From VXYL01 sp047518105 (GTDB lineage Bacteria; Pseudomonadota; Gammaproteobacteria; Pseudomonadales; Azotimanducaceae): a stretch of DNA of 16,837 nt. Positions 1-7,314 of this stretch are shown here, one piece after another. Under the pieces are notes generated by a model. That model saw only the letters and a list, made by a program, of their open reading frames with translations. It made no database searches and was not told the origin of the DNA. The stretch is from NCBI GenBank assembly GCA_047518105.1, contig JAKZRQ010000209.1, positions 1 to 16,837 on the forward strand, read 5' to 3'. Each line of letters opens with the position of its first letter. Within the stretch, counting starts at the first letter, position 1. The translations under genes and the position numbers were made by a program.

Positions 1-1212
1 AATCTCGTTTCCGATGTAGTCGACGACATGCTCGTGGTCTGCTTGGGGAATCCCGGCCTCGGCTGCCATCGCAAGTGTCTTCGCGCGGTCGAGCCCCCTC
101 GACTCGAGTACGTTTCGACGCACCGCTTCTCGGACGAAGTCGCGATACACCAAGGCGGCCCTGTGAGGTGTCTCCAGTTCGGCGCGCAACACCCCGTAGT
201 TTCTGGCAGACGTGAGGTAGGCGTCGATGTAGATTTCCCGGAGCAGCGAGACGTTGTTGAGTTCGTAGACTCCGATCAGGCCATCGATATAGGTCGCGTC
301 GTCCATCGTGAGAAAGGACAGGGGTGCCAAATCGGCCTTCAGCAACGGGATATTAGCGGCGACCCGCGACGTTCTCTTGTTGACGTCGGCGAATGCCTGC
401 AGATAGGGGAGGTGAACGAGTAGGAAGAAGGACTTCTCGAACGGATCCGCGATCGCTTCTGCCTTCTCGGTCAGGATGCGGAACTCCTCCTCTATCGCGA
501 ATGCGTCATCGAGTGGACGGTAGCTCGAGTCGGAAATGCCGACCGGCATCTGCCGAAGTCGCCCCCCCATGGCTGGGTCGATCAGCAGACCATCCGCGAG
601 CAGGGCGTGGATGCTGAAGAGGTCTAGTCGGCTGATCGTGATGTCCGACGAATGGTCCACGACGTACTGAATCGCATCCTTGTGGTTCAGGATCATGACC
701 GCTTCCTTGCGGTCCTTGCCGGATGCTTCCTCGCCGAAGCGAATCAGACGCTCGGTCTCGAGGATGTTGTACGTATTGCCCTCCATGCGTGACGACGCCC
801 AAGACAAGTCCACGAGCAGCCGTTCGAGGATGCGTCGCGCATACGTTCCCGCTGACAACGGCGGCGACAGTGGACGTCCGGCATCATGCAGGCGCCGGCG
901 CTCGGAGTCGTTGAGGTAGTAGGTTCTGCCCGGGACGTAGCGGTCGATGAACTCGTTCTTGTAGACCGTAGGCGCTCTGAGGTTGTAGGGCGTCCGTAGG
1001 TGAGTTCGCACGGCCTCCGGGCCAGCGAGGGCGTAACTCGTCGCACGTGCCCTGCCTGAGGCTTCTAGTCTCCCTTCCTCGATCAGACGCTTGAGAACGC
1101 GCCAAACCGTTGTCGCGCTAGCGTCTGCTGTCACATGGCGCCTTATTTCTTCCCGCCCGCAGCCCGGATGCGTCGCGATGTAGTCGAGGATGGCTTGGTT
1201 GCCTACCAGCAT
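1..1212 (-). CDS. Fic family protein with N-terminal winged helix (C-terminus cut off by window edge)
   Basis: The reading frame is open from an ATG at 1212 to base 1 (404 codons seen, no stop), so the C-terminus is missing. Residues about 1-65 look like a winged helix-turn-helix DNA-binding domain. Residues 140-146 (SSRMEGN) fit the class II Fic inhibitory motif (S/T)xxxE(G/N), which blocks the ATP site from an N-terminal helix. Residues 216-233 resemble the target-docking flap. The Fic core is at 267-287 (HLPYLQAFADVNKRTSR). Aligned with the canonical HPFxxGNGRxxR, the catalytic His is Gln272 and the two Gly are Val277 and Lys279, while Phe274, Asp276, Asn278, Arg280 and Arg283 are kept. 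Fic enzymes usually transfer AMP to target hydroxyls; without the His, activity is uncertain. Residues 350-404 look like an extra C-terminal helical domain. There is no clear Shine-Dalgarno sequence. The HTH suggests autoregulation through the palindrome upstream. Confidence 0.88.
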   Translation of the reverse strand, partial: MLVGNQAILDYIATHPGCGREEIRRHVTADASATTVWRVLKRLIEEGRLEASGRARATSYALAGPEAVRTHLRTPYNLRAPTVYKNEFIDRYVPGRTYYLNDSERRRLHDAGRPLSPPLSAGTYARRILERLLVDLSWASSRMEGNTYNILETERLIRFGEEASGKDRKEAVMILNHKDAIQYVVDHSSDITISRLDLFSIHALLADGLLIDPAMGGRLRQMPVGISDSSYRPLDDAFAIEEEFRILTEKAEAIADPFEKSFFLLVHLPYLQAFADVNKRTSRVAANIPLLKADLAPLSFLTMDDATYIDGLIGVYELNNVSLLREIYIDAYLTSARNYGVLRAELETPHRAALVYRDFVREAVRRNVLESRGLDRAKTLAMAAEAGIPQADHEHVVDYIGNEI

Positions 1213-1231
1213 GAAATGATTACGCCAACTT

Positions 1232-1275
1232 GTGAAACTATTAAGTGTTTGATTTTGGATAATATCAACAGAAGA
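1232..1275 (-). promoter_or_regulatory. Possible sigma-70-like promoter of the Fic gene
   Basis: In the AT-rich leader, read on the minus strand, a TTGATA and a TTAATA hexamer lie 18 bases apart, a workable -35/-10 pair between the palindrome and the start codon. A repressor on the palindrome would sit just upstream of this -35. Other pairings are possible in such AT-rich DNA, so this is tentative. Confidence 0.3.
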
Positions 1276-1283
1276 ATCAAGTA

Positions 1284-1308
1284 ATCGTTTCACTCGATTT
1301 GAAACGAT
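1284..1308. promoter_or_regulatory. Perfect 9-7-9 inverted repeat upstream of the Fic gene (candidate operator)
   Basis: The arms ATCGTTTCA (1284-1292) and TGAAACGAT (1300-1308) are exact reverse complements around a 7-base spacer. The site lies about 72 bp upstream of the Fic start in an AT-rich stretch unlike the surrounding DNA. A further half-site-like TGAAAC occurs at 1233-1238, closer to the start. The size and symmetry suit a dimeric HTH protein, and the Fic protein itself carries a winged helix. Operator function is an inference. Confidence 0.5.
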
Positions 1309-1339
1309 ACTTCGAGAGTCCCAAGAGTTGTCGATGAGG

Positions 1340-1357
1340 AAACCCCTAACGCAGGGG
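1340..1357 (-). terminator. Weak terminator-like hairpin after the alpha-E gene
   Basis: On the minus strand, CCCCT-GCGTT-AGGGG is followed by TTT, about 64 nt past the alpha-E stop codon. The stem is only 5 bp and the T-run only three bases, so this would be a weak intrinsic terminator. Its position between the two minus-strand genes fits. Confidence 0.3.
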
Positions 1358-1420
1358 ATGCTAGGCCTCGCTGTTCTGGCTCGAAGCGTCGAAGACGACA
1401 TTCCCCGAGCGCGAAATCAT

Positions 1421-2371
1421 CTACACGAAGTAAGTCTTTACTATCGCCTCATGTAGCTCGTCCAAGTGGTCTTGGCACTCCTCGATGAACGCGTGCAGAT
1501 CGGCGGTGTTCTCCAATCCGCCCAAGCTCATCACGTCCGTTTCGTGCAGCGCGCGTAGCGCCGCGTCGCAGGCATCGACGGCGTCGCCGTTGCGCGGGAG
1601 TTCGCGCAGGCTCCGGCGGACGGAGTTCAGGCAGCGCAGGTAGGAGCGCGGCAGGCGTTCGTCCTTGAACAGGAATTCGAGCACCAGCGGCGGATGGACG
1701 GGTTCGCGCACCGAGGCGTGGTAGGACTGCATGGCGTAGAAGGAACGCAGGACGCTGCGCCACTGGATGTCCTGGAACGGGATCAAGTCGTGGTCGTCGA
1801 CGAACAGGTCGACGGTGCGCACGTCGATGATGCGCGTGGTCATGTCGGCGCGCTCGATGTAGTTGCCGAGGCGCAGGAGTTCCCAATGCGCGTCGTGGAG
1901 CATGTTCTGGGACAGGAAGCCTTCGATTTGCTGCGCCAAGCGGCTGATTCCGGTGAGCGCCTCGCCCCGACGGCTGCGGGACTGGCCGGGGACGAGGGCC
2001 GAGCGGGCAAACAGGTAGAGTTCGTTGATGTACTCGAAGGTGATCCGCGGCATGTTCTCCCGGACGGTGCGGGCGTTCTCGCGCACGCCGGTGATGGAGT
2101 TGACCATGGAACCCGGATTGCGGGTGTCCGTGGTGAGGAATCGGCAGACGTTGCGCTCGGTGGCGTTGTCCGGCCCGTAGAGGCTCTCGAACAGGTCGGC
2201 GGAACTGGTGATGTCGATCAACGGGCGCCAGCCGAGGGGCAGCCGCAGGGGGAGGTCCATGATCAGGTTGGTGTTCACCGTGATCAGCCGCGCGGTCGAG
2301 TCCGCGCGTTCGAGATGGCGACCGAGCCAGTAGACCCGTTCAGCGACCCGAGACAGGACGTTGGCGCTCAT
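1421..2371 (-). CDS. Alpha-E domain protein (DUF403/COG2307)
   Basis: This is a 316-aa helical protein starting MSANVLSRVAERVYWLGRHL and continuing with ERAD, the family's N-terminal signature. The length fits the family (about 310 aa). The frame stays open well upstream, but the ATG at 2371 is chosen because it matches the family start and overlaps the stop of the ATP-grasp gene by 4 nt (ATGA), which suggests translational coupling. Alpha-E proteins are nearly always encoded next to the circularly permuted ATP-grasp of the DUF404/407 type and are thought to act with it in making or modifying a peptide; the biochemical role is not established. A second ERAD-type segment (about 165-185, GNYIERADMTTR) suggests an internal duplication. 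It is the last gene of a three-gene unit. Confidence 0.9.
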   Translation of the reverse strand: MSANVLSRVAERVYWLGRHLERADSTARLITVNTNLIMDLPLRLPLGWRPLIDITSSADLFESLYGPDNATERNVCRFLTTDTRNPGSMVNSITGVRENARTVRENMPRITFEYINELYLFARSALVPGQSRSRRGEALTGISRLAQQIEGFLSQNMLHDAHWELLRLGNYIERADMTTRIIDVRTVDLFVDDHDLIPFQDIQWRSVLRSFYAMQSYHASVREPVHPPLVLEFLFKDERLPRSYLRCLNSVRRSLRELPRNGDAVDACDAALRALHETDVMSLGGLENTADLHAFIEECQDHLDELHEAIVKTYFV

Positions 2372-3813
2372 TGCAGTTCGACGACCCAGGTGTCCTTGCT
2401 GCCGCCGCCCTGGGACGAGTTGACCACGATGGAGCCCTTGCGCATCGCCACCCGGGTGAGTCCGCCCGTGGTGACGTAGATGTCCTTGCCGGAGAGGATG
2501 AAAGGCCGGAGGTCGAGATGCCGCGGCTCGACGGTCCCGCCCGCCAAGGTGGGCGCGGTGGACAGGGTCAGGGTGGGCTGGCCGATGTAGTTGCGCGGGT
2601 TGGAGCGGATCACGCGCACGAACTCGTCGCGCTGGCGGTGCGTGGACTGGGGTCCGATCAGCATGCCGTAGCCGCCGGACTCGTTGGCGGGCTTCACCAC
2701 CAGGTCCTGAAGGTTGTCGAGCACGTAGTCGCGATGGTCCTTCTCCGCGCAGCGGTAGGACGGCACGTTGGCGAGGATCGGTTCTTCGCCGAGGAAGTAG
2801 CGGATCATGTCCGGCACGTAGGTGTAGATCACCTTGTCGTCGGCGACGCCGCAGCCGGGCGCGTTGGCTAGCGCGACGTTGCCCGCCTGCCAGGCGCGGA
2901 AGAGACCGGGTACGCCGAGCATGGAATCCTTCCGGAAGGCGCGCGGATCGAGAAACATGTCGTCGATGCGCCGGTAGATGACGTCGACGCGTTCCATGCC
3001 GGCGATGGTCCGCATGTACACGCAGTCGTCGTCGCCCACCACGAGGTCCGAACCCTCCACCAGTTCCGCCGCCATCTCGAGGGCAAGGTAGGCGTGCTCG
3101 AAGTACGCGGAGTTGTAGATTCCGGGAGTCAGCACGACGACACGCGGTGTCCGGACCGGTCGCGGCGACAGCGAACGCAGGCAGGCCGCGAGTTCGGAAG
3201 GGTAGTCGTCGACCGGGTGAATGGCGTAGTTCTCGAAGAGTTCGGGGAAGACGCGCTTCATCACGGCGCGGTTCTCGAGCATGTAGGAGACACCGCTGGG
3301 CACGCGCAGGTTGTCCTCCAGCACGTACAGGGCGCCGTCGGCATCCCGCACCAGGTCGGTGCCGCAGACGTGGGCCCAGACCCCGTGGGGCGGGTCGATG
3401 CCCACGCAGCGGGAGCGGTATTCGCGCGACTTGAGCACGTAGTCCTCGGGCACCACGCCATCGTGCAGCGAGTGCCGGTGGTGGTAGACGTCGTCGATGA
3501 AGGCGTTCAGCGCCCGCACCCGTTGCTTGAGACCGCGCGCGATCTCGTCCCACTCCCGCTTGAGGATCAACCGGGGCACGATGTCGAAGGGCCACTCGCG
3601 GTCGATGTTGGTGCCTTCGTCGTAGACCGAAAAGGTGATGCCCATGGAGCGGATGGCGAGCTCCGCCGCCGTCTTGCGCTCGGCGAGTTCGTCGTTGGAG
3701 AGCTTGGCGAGCGCCCGCAGGAGCTTTGCGGCGCCGGGCCGTGCGCGTCCGCTTGGCAGGACGAGTTCGTCGTGGAAGCCTTGGGACTCGTAGGCACGCC
3801 AATCGATGGTCAT
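2368..3813 (-). CDS. Circularly permuted type 2 ATP-grasp protein (DUF404/DUF407, COG2308)
   Basis: This 481-aa protein matches the circularly permuted ATP-grasp family along its length. Recognisable landmarks are EGTNIDREWPFDIVPR (about 66-81), the VLEDNLRVPSGVSYMLENR block (about 162-181), an NAPGCGVADDK segment near 314, and the Gly-rich nucleotide loop VVKPANESGGYGMLIG near 370-385. ATP-grasp enzymes form amide bonds through acyl-phosphate intermediates; this subfamily is predicted to be a peptide ligase whose substrate is unknown. The start overlaps the stop of the metallopeptidase gene by 4 nt (ATGA), and its own stop overlaps the alpha-E start in the same way. A one-ligase, one-helper, one-peptidase operon is implied. 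It is probably cytoplasmic; no signal peptide is visible. Confidence 0.92.
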   Translation of the reverse strand: MTIDWRAYESQGFHDELVLPSGRARPGAAKLLRALAKLSNDELAERKTAAELAIRSMGITFSVYDEGTNIDREWPFDIVPRLILKREWDEIARGLKQRVRALNAFIDDVYHHRHSLHDGVVPEDYVLKSREYRSRCVGIDPPHGVWAHVCGTDLVRDADGALYVLEDNLRVPSGVSYMLENRAVMKRVFPELFENYAIHPVDDYPSELAACLRSLSPRPVRTPRVVVLTPGIYNSAYFEHAYLALEMAAELVEGSDLVVGDDDCVYMRTIAGMERVDVIYRRIDDMFLDPRAFRKDSMLGVPGLFRAWQAGNVALANAPGCGVADDKVIYTYVPDMIRYFLGEEPILANVPSYRCAEKDHRDYVLDNLQDLVVKPANESGGYGMLIGPQSTHRQRDEFVRVIRSNPRNYIGQPTLTLSTAPTLAGGTVEPRHLDLRPFILSGKDIYVTTGGLTRVAMRKGSIVVNSSQGGGSKDTWVVELQ

Positions 3814-4820
3814 GGTTTGGCGGCCCGCACGAGCTCGTGGATGAATCGCAGCTTCTCGACCACGGGTTTGGTGAGCGAGAACGGATAGGCGTCTTCGAAG
3901 CCCATGCTGCGGCTCAGGTCGTTCATTGCGCGCGCCAATTCACGCCAGTCGTCGACAGTCTCTTCCAACGGTCGGGTATCGCTGGCGGGGTCGCGAATGT
4001 GCCGGTCGCCCACGGCGACGCCGTCGTCGGCCGCGGTCTGCAAGGTGTCGACCATGTGCAGGTAGTGGCTCCAACACTCCGCGAAGTCTTCCGAGGGATG
4101 GCTTGCGGCGTAGGCGACCACGTATTCGTTGTGCCAGCCGGTGGGCGGACCGTCCCGATAGTACGCGTCCAGGCTGTCCTGGTAATTTCGGCGCTCGTCG
4201 CCGAAGCGCGAGCGGAATCGCGCGAGGCTGGCGCCGTGCGCGACCAGCCGTTGCCAGTAGTAGTGGCCGGATTCGTGGCGGAAGTGCCCGAGCAACGTTC
4301 GGTAGGCTTCGTTCATGGCCATGCGCATCTGTTCGCGAAGGCGCGGGTCCGCTTCGAGCAGGTTGATCGTGATCTCTCCCCGGGCATGGCCCGTCGTCAC
4401 CTCGCCGTACATGGCAAGCGTGGCATCGGACTCGTCCAGGCGCGCGTCGGCGAGTATGCGGAAGGCGAGCCCGTCGTCCCGTTCCCGCCGGCCCTCCACG
4501 GGCAGACCAAGGCAGAGCAGGGTGAACAGTAGCCGGCGTTTGGCCTTTTCCACCTCGGAATACAGTCGTAGCCGGTGTGCGTCGACGAGGTCGGGGATGG
4601 TCTCGTTCAGTACGCAGGCGGCGCAGAAAACGGCGTCGTCTTCGGTGACCAGCCAGTTGCACGTGCCCGGATTGGCATGGTGGGCGCAGTACCGGTCGCC
4701 TGCGCCCGCGTTCCGCACTTCCATTCGCGCGGGGTCGAACGCCAAGGCCGCGCCGCAGGAAATGCAGCGGTCGTTCTCGAAGTAGACCCGGTTGCCGCAG
4801 GCGCACCGAAACGACCGCAT
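3810..4820 (-). CDS. Zinc-ribbon putative zinc-binding metallopeptidase (COG4307)
   Basis: The N-terminus carries Cys pairs C6/C8 with C19/C22, a rubredoxin-like zinc ribbon, followed by a second Cys set (C45, C54, C66, C69). The catalytic part has HESGH at 182-186, an HExxH zincin motif, and a downstream acidic patch around 243-250 (SEDFAECW) that can supply the third zinc ligand, as expected for this family. It is 336 aa, a usual length. The family co-occurs with ATP-grasp and alpha-E genes, where it may cleave or hydrolyse the peptide product; this is context, not proven biochemistry. Its stop overlaps the ATP-grasp start (ATGA). A GGGG-containing stretch precedes the ATG at 4820, but no strong Shine-Dalgarno is seen. 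The gap to the upstream molybdoenzyme gene is 59 bp. Confidence 0.88.
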   Translation of the reverse strand: MRSFRCACGNRVYFENDRCISCGAALAFDPARMEVRNAGAGDRYCAHHANPGTCNWLVTEDDAVFCAACVLNETIPDLVDAHRLRLYSEVEKAKRRLLFTLLCLGLPVEGRRERDDGLAFRILADARLDESDATLAMYGEVTTGHARGEITINLLEADPRLREQMRMAMNEAYRTLLGHFRHESGHYYWQRLVAHGASLARFRSRFGDERRNYQDSLDAYYRDGPPTGWHNEYVVAYAASHPSEDFAECWSHYLHMVDTLQTAADDGVAVGDRHIRDPASDTRPLEETVDDWRELARAMNDLSRSMGFEDAYPFSLTKPVVEKLRFIHELVRAAKP

Positions 4821-4879
4821 TGTTTGCTGCCCCTACCCGCAGGACCCGGAGGACGCGCGGGCTTGCGGTCGCTTCCGCT

Positions 4880-7132
4880 TCAAGACCTTTCCGTACTCGC
4901 CGTGATCGCCGCCAGGACCTTCGGGGGCGACAGCGGCAGCTCGGTCATGCGGATCCCGACGGCGTGGCTGACGGCGTTGGCGACGGCTGCCAAGGGCGCC
5001 ACGATGGGGGTCTCGCCGCATCCCCGCACGCCGTACGGGTGGTTCGGATTGGGTACCTCGACGATGTGCGTGTCGATCATCGGCAGATCGGAAGCGACCG
5101 GTACGCGGTAGTCCAGGAAGCCGGGGTTGTCCAGCACGCCGTCCTCGTTGTAGATGTACTCCTCGTTCAACGCCCAACCGATGCCTTGCGCCGCACCGCC
5201 CTGCATCTGCCCCTCGACGTAGTCCGGGTGGATCGCCGTGCCCGCGTCCTGGATGGCCGTGAATCCGAGTACCGTCGCGCGACCGGTTTCCTTGTCCACA
5301 TGGACATCACTCATGTTGACGGAAAACGCCGGCCCGGGACCTTGAGCGGTCAACGATGCCCGCCCCGAAATCGGCCCGCCGGTACGCGCCGCATTCATCG
5401 CCAATTCGGCCAGCGACAGGGCTTGGGCCTCGACGTTGACGTCGGCAACCGGTCGCGCCTCGCCGTCGGACCATTCGACCTGCTCCGGTTCGACGCCCCA
5501 GACCGATGCCGCGCGGGCCTTGAGTTGGCCGATGACGTCTTCGCAAGCGCGAATCACCGCCATGCCGGTGGCGAAGGTGGTCCGGCTGCCGCCGGTGGTG
5601 GCGCAGTAGCCGGTGCTGTCGGTGTCGGCGACCCGGACGCGGATGCGTTCGTAGGGCACGCCCAGGGTTTCGGCGGCCATCAGTGCCATGGAGGCGCGGC
5701 TGCCGCCGATATCCGGGCTGCCTTCGACGATCTTGACCATGCCGGTGTCGGCGAGGTGCACCTCGGCGCTCGACTGGTTGCCGCCGTTGAACCAGAATCC
5801 GACGGCGATGCCGCGTCCCTCGTTCTCTCCGAGCGGCTTCGCGTAGTTCGGATGGTTCTTGGCCGCTTGCAGGCACTCCTTGAGGCCAACGGGCCCGAAC
5901 GTCGGCCCGTAGGGGGCGCGGGTGCCCTGCGTGGCCGCATTCTTGAGGCGAAAGTCGATGGGGTCCATGCCGATCCGCTCCGCCAGTTCGTCCATCACCG
6001 ACTCGCCCGCGAACATGGACTGGGGCGCGCCCGGTGCCCGGTAGGCGGCGACGCGGGGTCGGTTGACCACCACCTCGTAGCCCTCGATGAGCACATCGTC
6101 GACGTCGTAGGGCGCGAAGATGCACCTCGATCCGGCCCCCAGCGGACTGCCGGGATAGGCCCCCGATTCGTACACCAGCTTGGCGTACATGGCGAGTATC
6201 CTGCCGTCCTTCGTGCAGCCGATCTTGACCGTGTTGACGGTGCCGGAGGCGGGGCCGGTGGCACGGAAGACATCCTCTCGGGTCATGACCATCTTCACCG
6301 GCCGGCCGCTCTTCTCGGACAGCTTGAGCGCCAGCGGCTCCAGGTAGATGGTGGTCTTGCCGCCGAAACCGCCGCCGATCTCGCTGGCGATGACGCGGAT
6401 GTCGCCTTCGTCCATGCCGAGTGCCATGGCGGTCATGCTGCGTACGCCGAAGTGGCCCTGGGTGCTGCACCAGACCGTTGCCTGGCCGTCCTCGTTGAAG
6501 TTGCCGACGCAGGCATGGGGCTCGATATAGCCCTGATGCACCATGGGCGTCACGAAGGTGCGTTCGATGATCTCGTCGGCGTTGGCGAATGCCGCATCCG
6601 CGTCGCCCTTGGAGATGACCTGCTTCTTGACCAGGTTGGTCGGTTTCGTCGATGGCTCGGCCATGCCCTGGGTCACGAGGTCTTCGTGCAGGATCGGCGC
6701 GGCGGGTTCGAGCGCCCGAAGCGCGTCGGTGACGGGCTCCAGAACGTCGTAGTCCACGACGACCGCCTCGGCGGCCGCTTCGGCGACCCGGTTGGAGGTT
6801 GCGGCTACGGCTGCCACGGCGTGGCCGTGGTAGAGCACCTTGTTGCTGGCGATCAGGTTCTCGTTGAAGCCCTTGCGTCCGAAACCGAAGTGGGTCCGAT
6901 CAGGGAAATCCTTGGCCGTGATCACCGCGAGTACACCTGGGATTGCCTCGGCCCGGGACGTGTCGATCGCCCGGATGCGGGCGTGGGCGTGGGGGCTGCG
7001 CACCACCTTGCCGTGAAGCATTCCCGGCATTGCGTGGTCGGCCCCGAAATTGGCCCGTCCGGTGACTTTCTCCAATCCGTCCGGTCGAACCGGCCGGGTG
7101 CCGATGTACTTGAGCCCTTGGGCGGCGACCAT
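4880..7132 (-). CDS. Xanthine dehydrogenase family molybdopterin-binding subunit
   Basis: This 750-aa protein matches the large molybdenum-binding subunit of the XDH/CO-dehydrogenase/aldehyde-oxidase superfamily. The N-terminal a/b-hammerhead domain spans about 20-130. The Moco-binding signatures are STQGH (223-227), EIGGGFGGK (251-259), AAYRAPGAPQ (362-371) and ATTGGSRTT (511-519). The C-terminal RGCGE carries the likely base Glu707. The loop AYRAPGA differs from the form I CO dehydrogenase AYRCSFR, so CO is not the expected substrate; N-heterocycle, aldehyde or aryl-CoA substrates are possible. These enzymes normally need FAD and 2Fe-2S subunits, and neither is encoded within this window. 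CAGGAG lies 5 bases before the ATG at 7132. The protein has no twin-arginine signal, so it is probably cytoplasmic. Confidence 0.93.
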   Translation of the reverse strand: MVAAQGLKYIGTRPVRPDGLEKVTGRANFGADHAMPGMLHGKVVRSPHAHARIRAIDTSRAEAIPGVLAVITAKDFPDRTHFGFGRKGFNENLIASNKVLYHGHAVAAVAATSNRVAEAAAEAVVVDYDVLEPVTDALRALEPAAPILHEDLVTQGMAEPSTKPTNLVKKQVISKGDADAAFANADEIIERTFVTPMVHQGYIEPHACVGNFNEDGQATVWCSTQGHFGVRSMTAMALGMDEGDIRVIASEIGGGFGGKTTIYLEPLALKLSEKSGRPVKMVMTREDVFRATGPASGTVNTVKIGCTKDGRILAMYAKLVYESGAYPGSPLGAGSRCIFAPYDVDDVLIEGYEVVVNRPRVAAYRAPGAPQSMFAGESVMDELAERIGMDPIDFRLKNAATQGTRAPYGPTFGPVGLKECLQAAKNHPNYAKPLGENEGRGIAVGFWFNGGNQSSAEVHLADTGMVKIVEGSPDIGGSRASMALMAAETLGVPYERIRVRVADTDSTGYCATTGGSRTTFATGMAVIRACEDVIGQLKARAASVWGVEPEQVEWSDGEARPVADVNVEAQALSLAELAMNAARTGGPISGRASLTAQGPGPAFSVNMSDVHVDKETGRATVLGFTAIQDAGTAIHPDYVEGQMQGGAAQGIGWALNEEYIYNEDGVLDNPGFLDYRVPVASDLPMIDTHIVEVPNPNHPYGVRGCGETPIVAPLAAVANAVSHAVGIRMTELPLSPPKVLAAITASTERS

Positions 7133-7247
7133 GTTTTCTCCTGTGCTGATTCCGAGATTCTCTGTCGATCAAGTCGACCAATACCTACTATACGATGGAA
7201 CCCAGTCGATTGTGTTGGCCGCCCGGGGGGACAAGTACCCCTTGTCG
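7133..7247 (-). promoter_or_regulatory. Leader region of the molybdoenzyme gene
   Basis: Read on the minus strand, this contains a TATAGT hexamer (7192-7187) as a possible -10 with no good -35, a GTCGA-n5-TCGAC inverted repeat at 7164-7178 and a strong AGGAG ribosome site just before the ATG. A second inverted repeat, GACAAG/CTTGTC (7230-7235 and 7241-7246), lies next to the repeat block. Promoter assignment is weak; the leader could also be read through from the protease gene. Confidence 0.3.
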
Positions 7248-7313
7248 GATCCGGCCCCGATCCGGCCCCGATCCGGCCCCTGATCAGGCCCCTGATCAGG
7301 CCCTGGCCAGGCC
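7248..7313. repeat. Short tandem array of 11-12-bp palindromic units
   Basis: Five to six units follow each other: GATCCGGCCCC three times (7248-7280), TGATCAGGCCC(C) twice (7281-7303), and a diverged TGGCCAGGCC (7304-7313). The unit centres are themselves palindromes (CCTGATCAGG, CCTGGCCAGG). The array begins two bases after the stop codon of the protease gene, ending at 7315, so it forms the 3' end of that transcript and could fold into a GC-rich structure. Two unit types arranged in blocks suggest slippage expansion. Confidence 0.8.
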
Positions 7314-7314
7314 G

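Noticed and set aside
2372..3802. Upstream extension of the alpha-E reading frame, as a possible fusion protein
   Set aside because: The extension is an Arg/Pro/Ala-rich out-of-frame reading of the ATP-grasp gene; the family start at 2371 with an ATGA overlap explains the gene.
4880..7132. Considered as form I CO dehydrogenase (CoxL)
   Set aside because: The active-site loop reads AYRAPGA and not AYRCSFR, and no coxM or coxS gene is adjacent.
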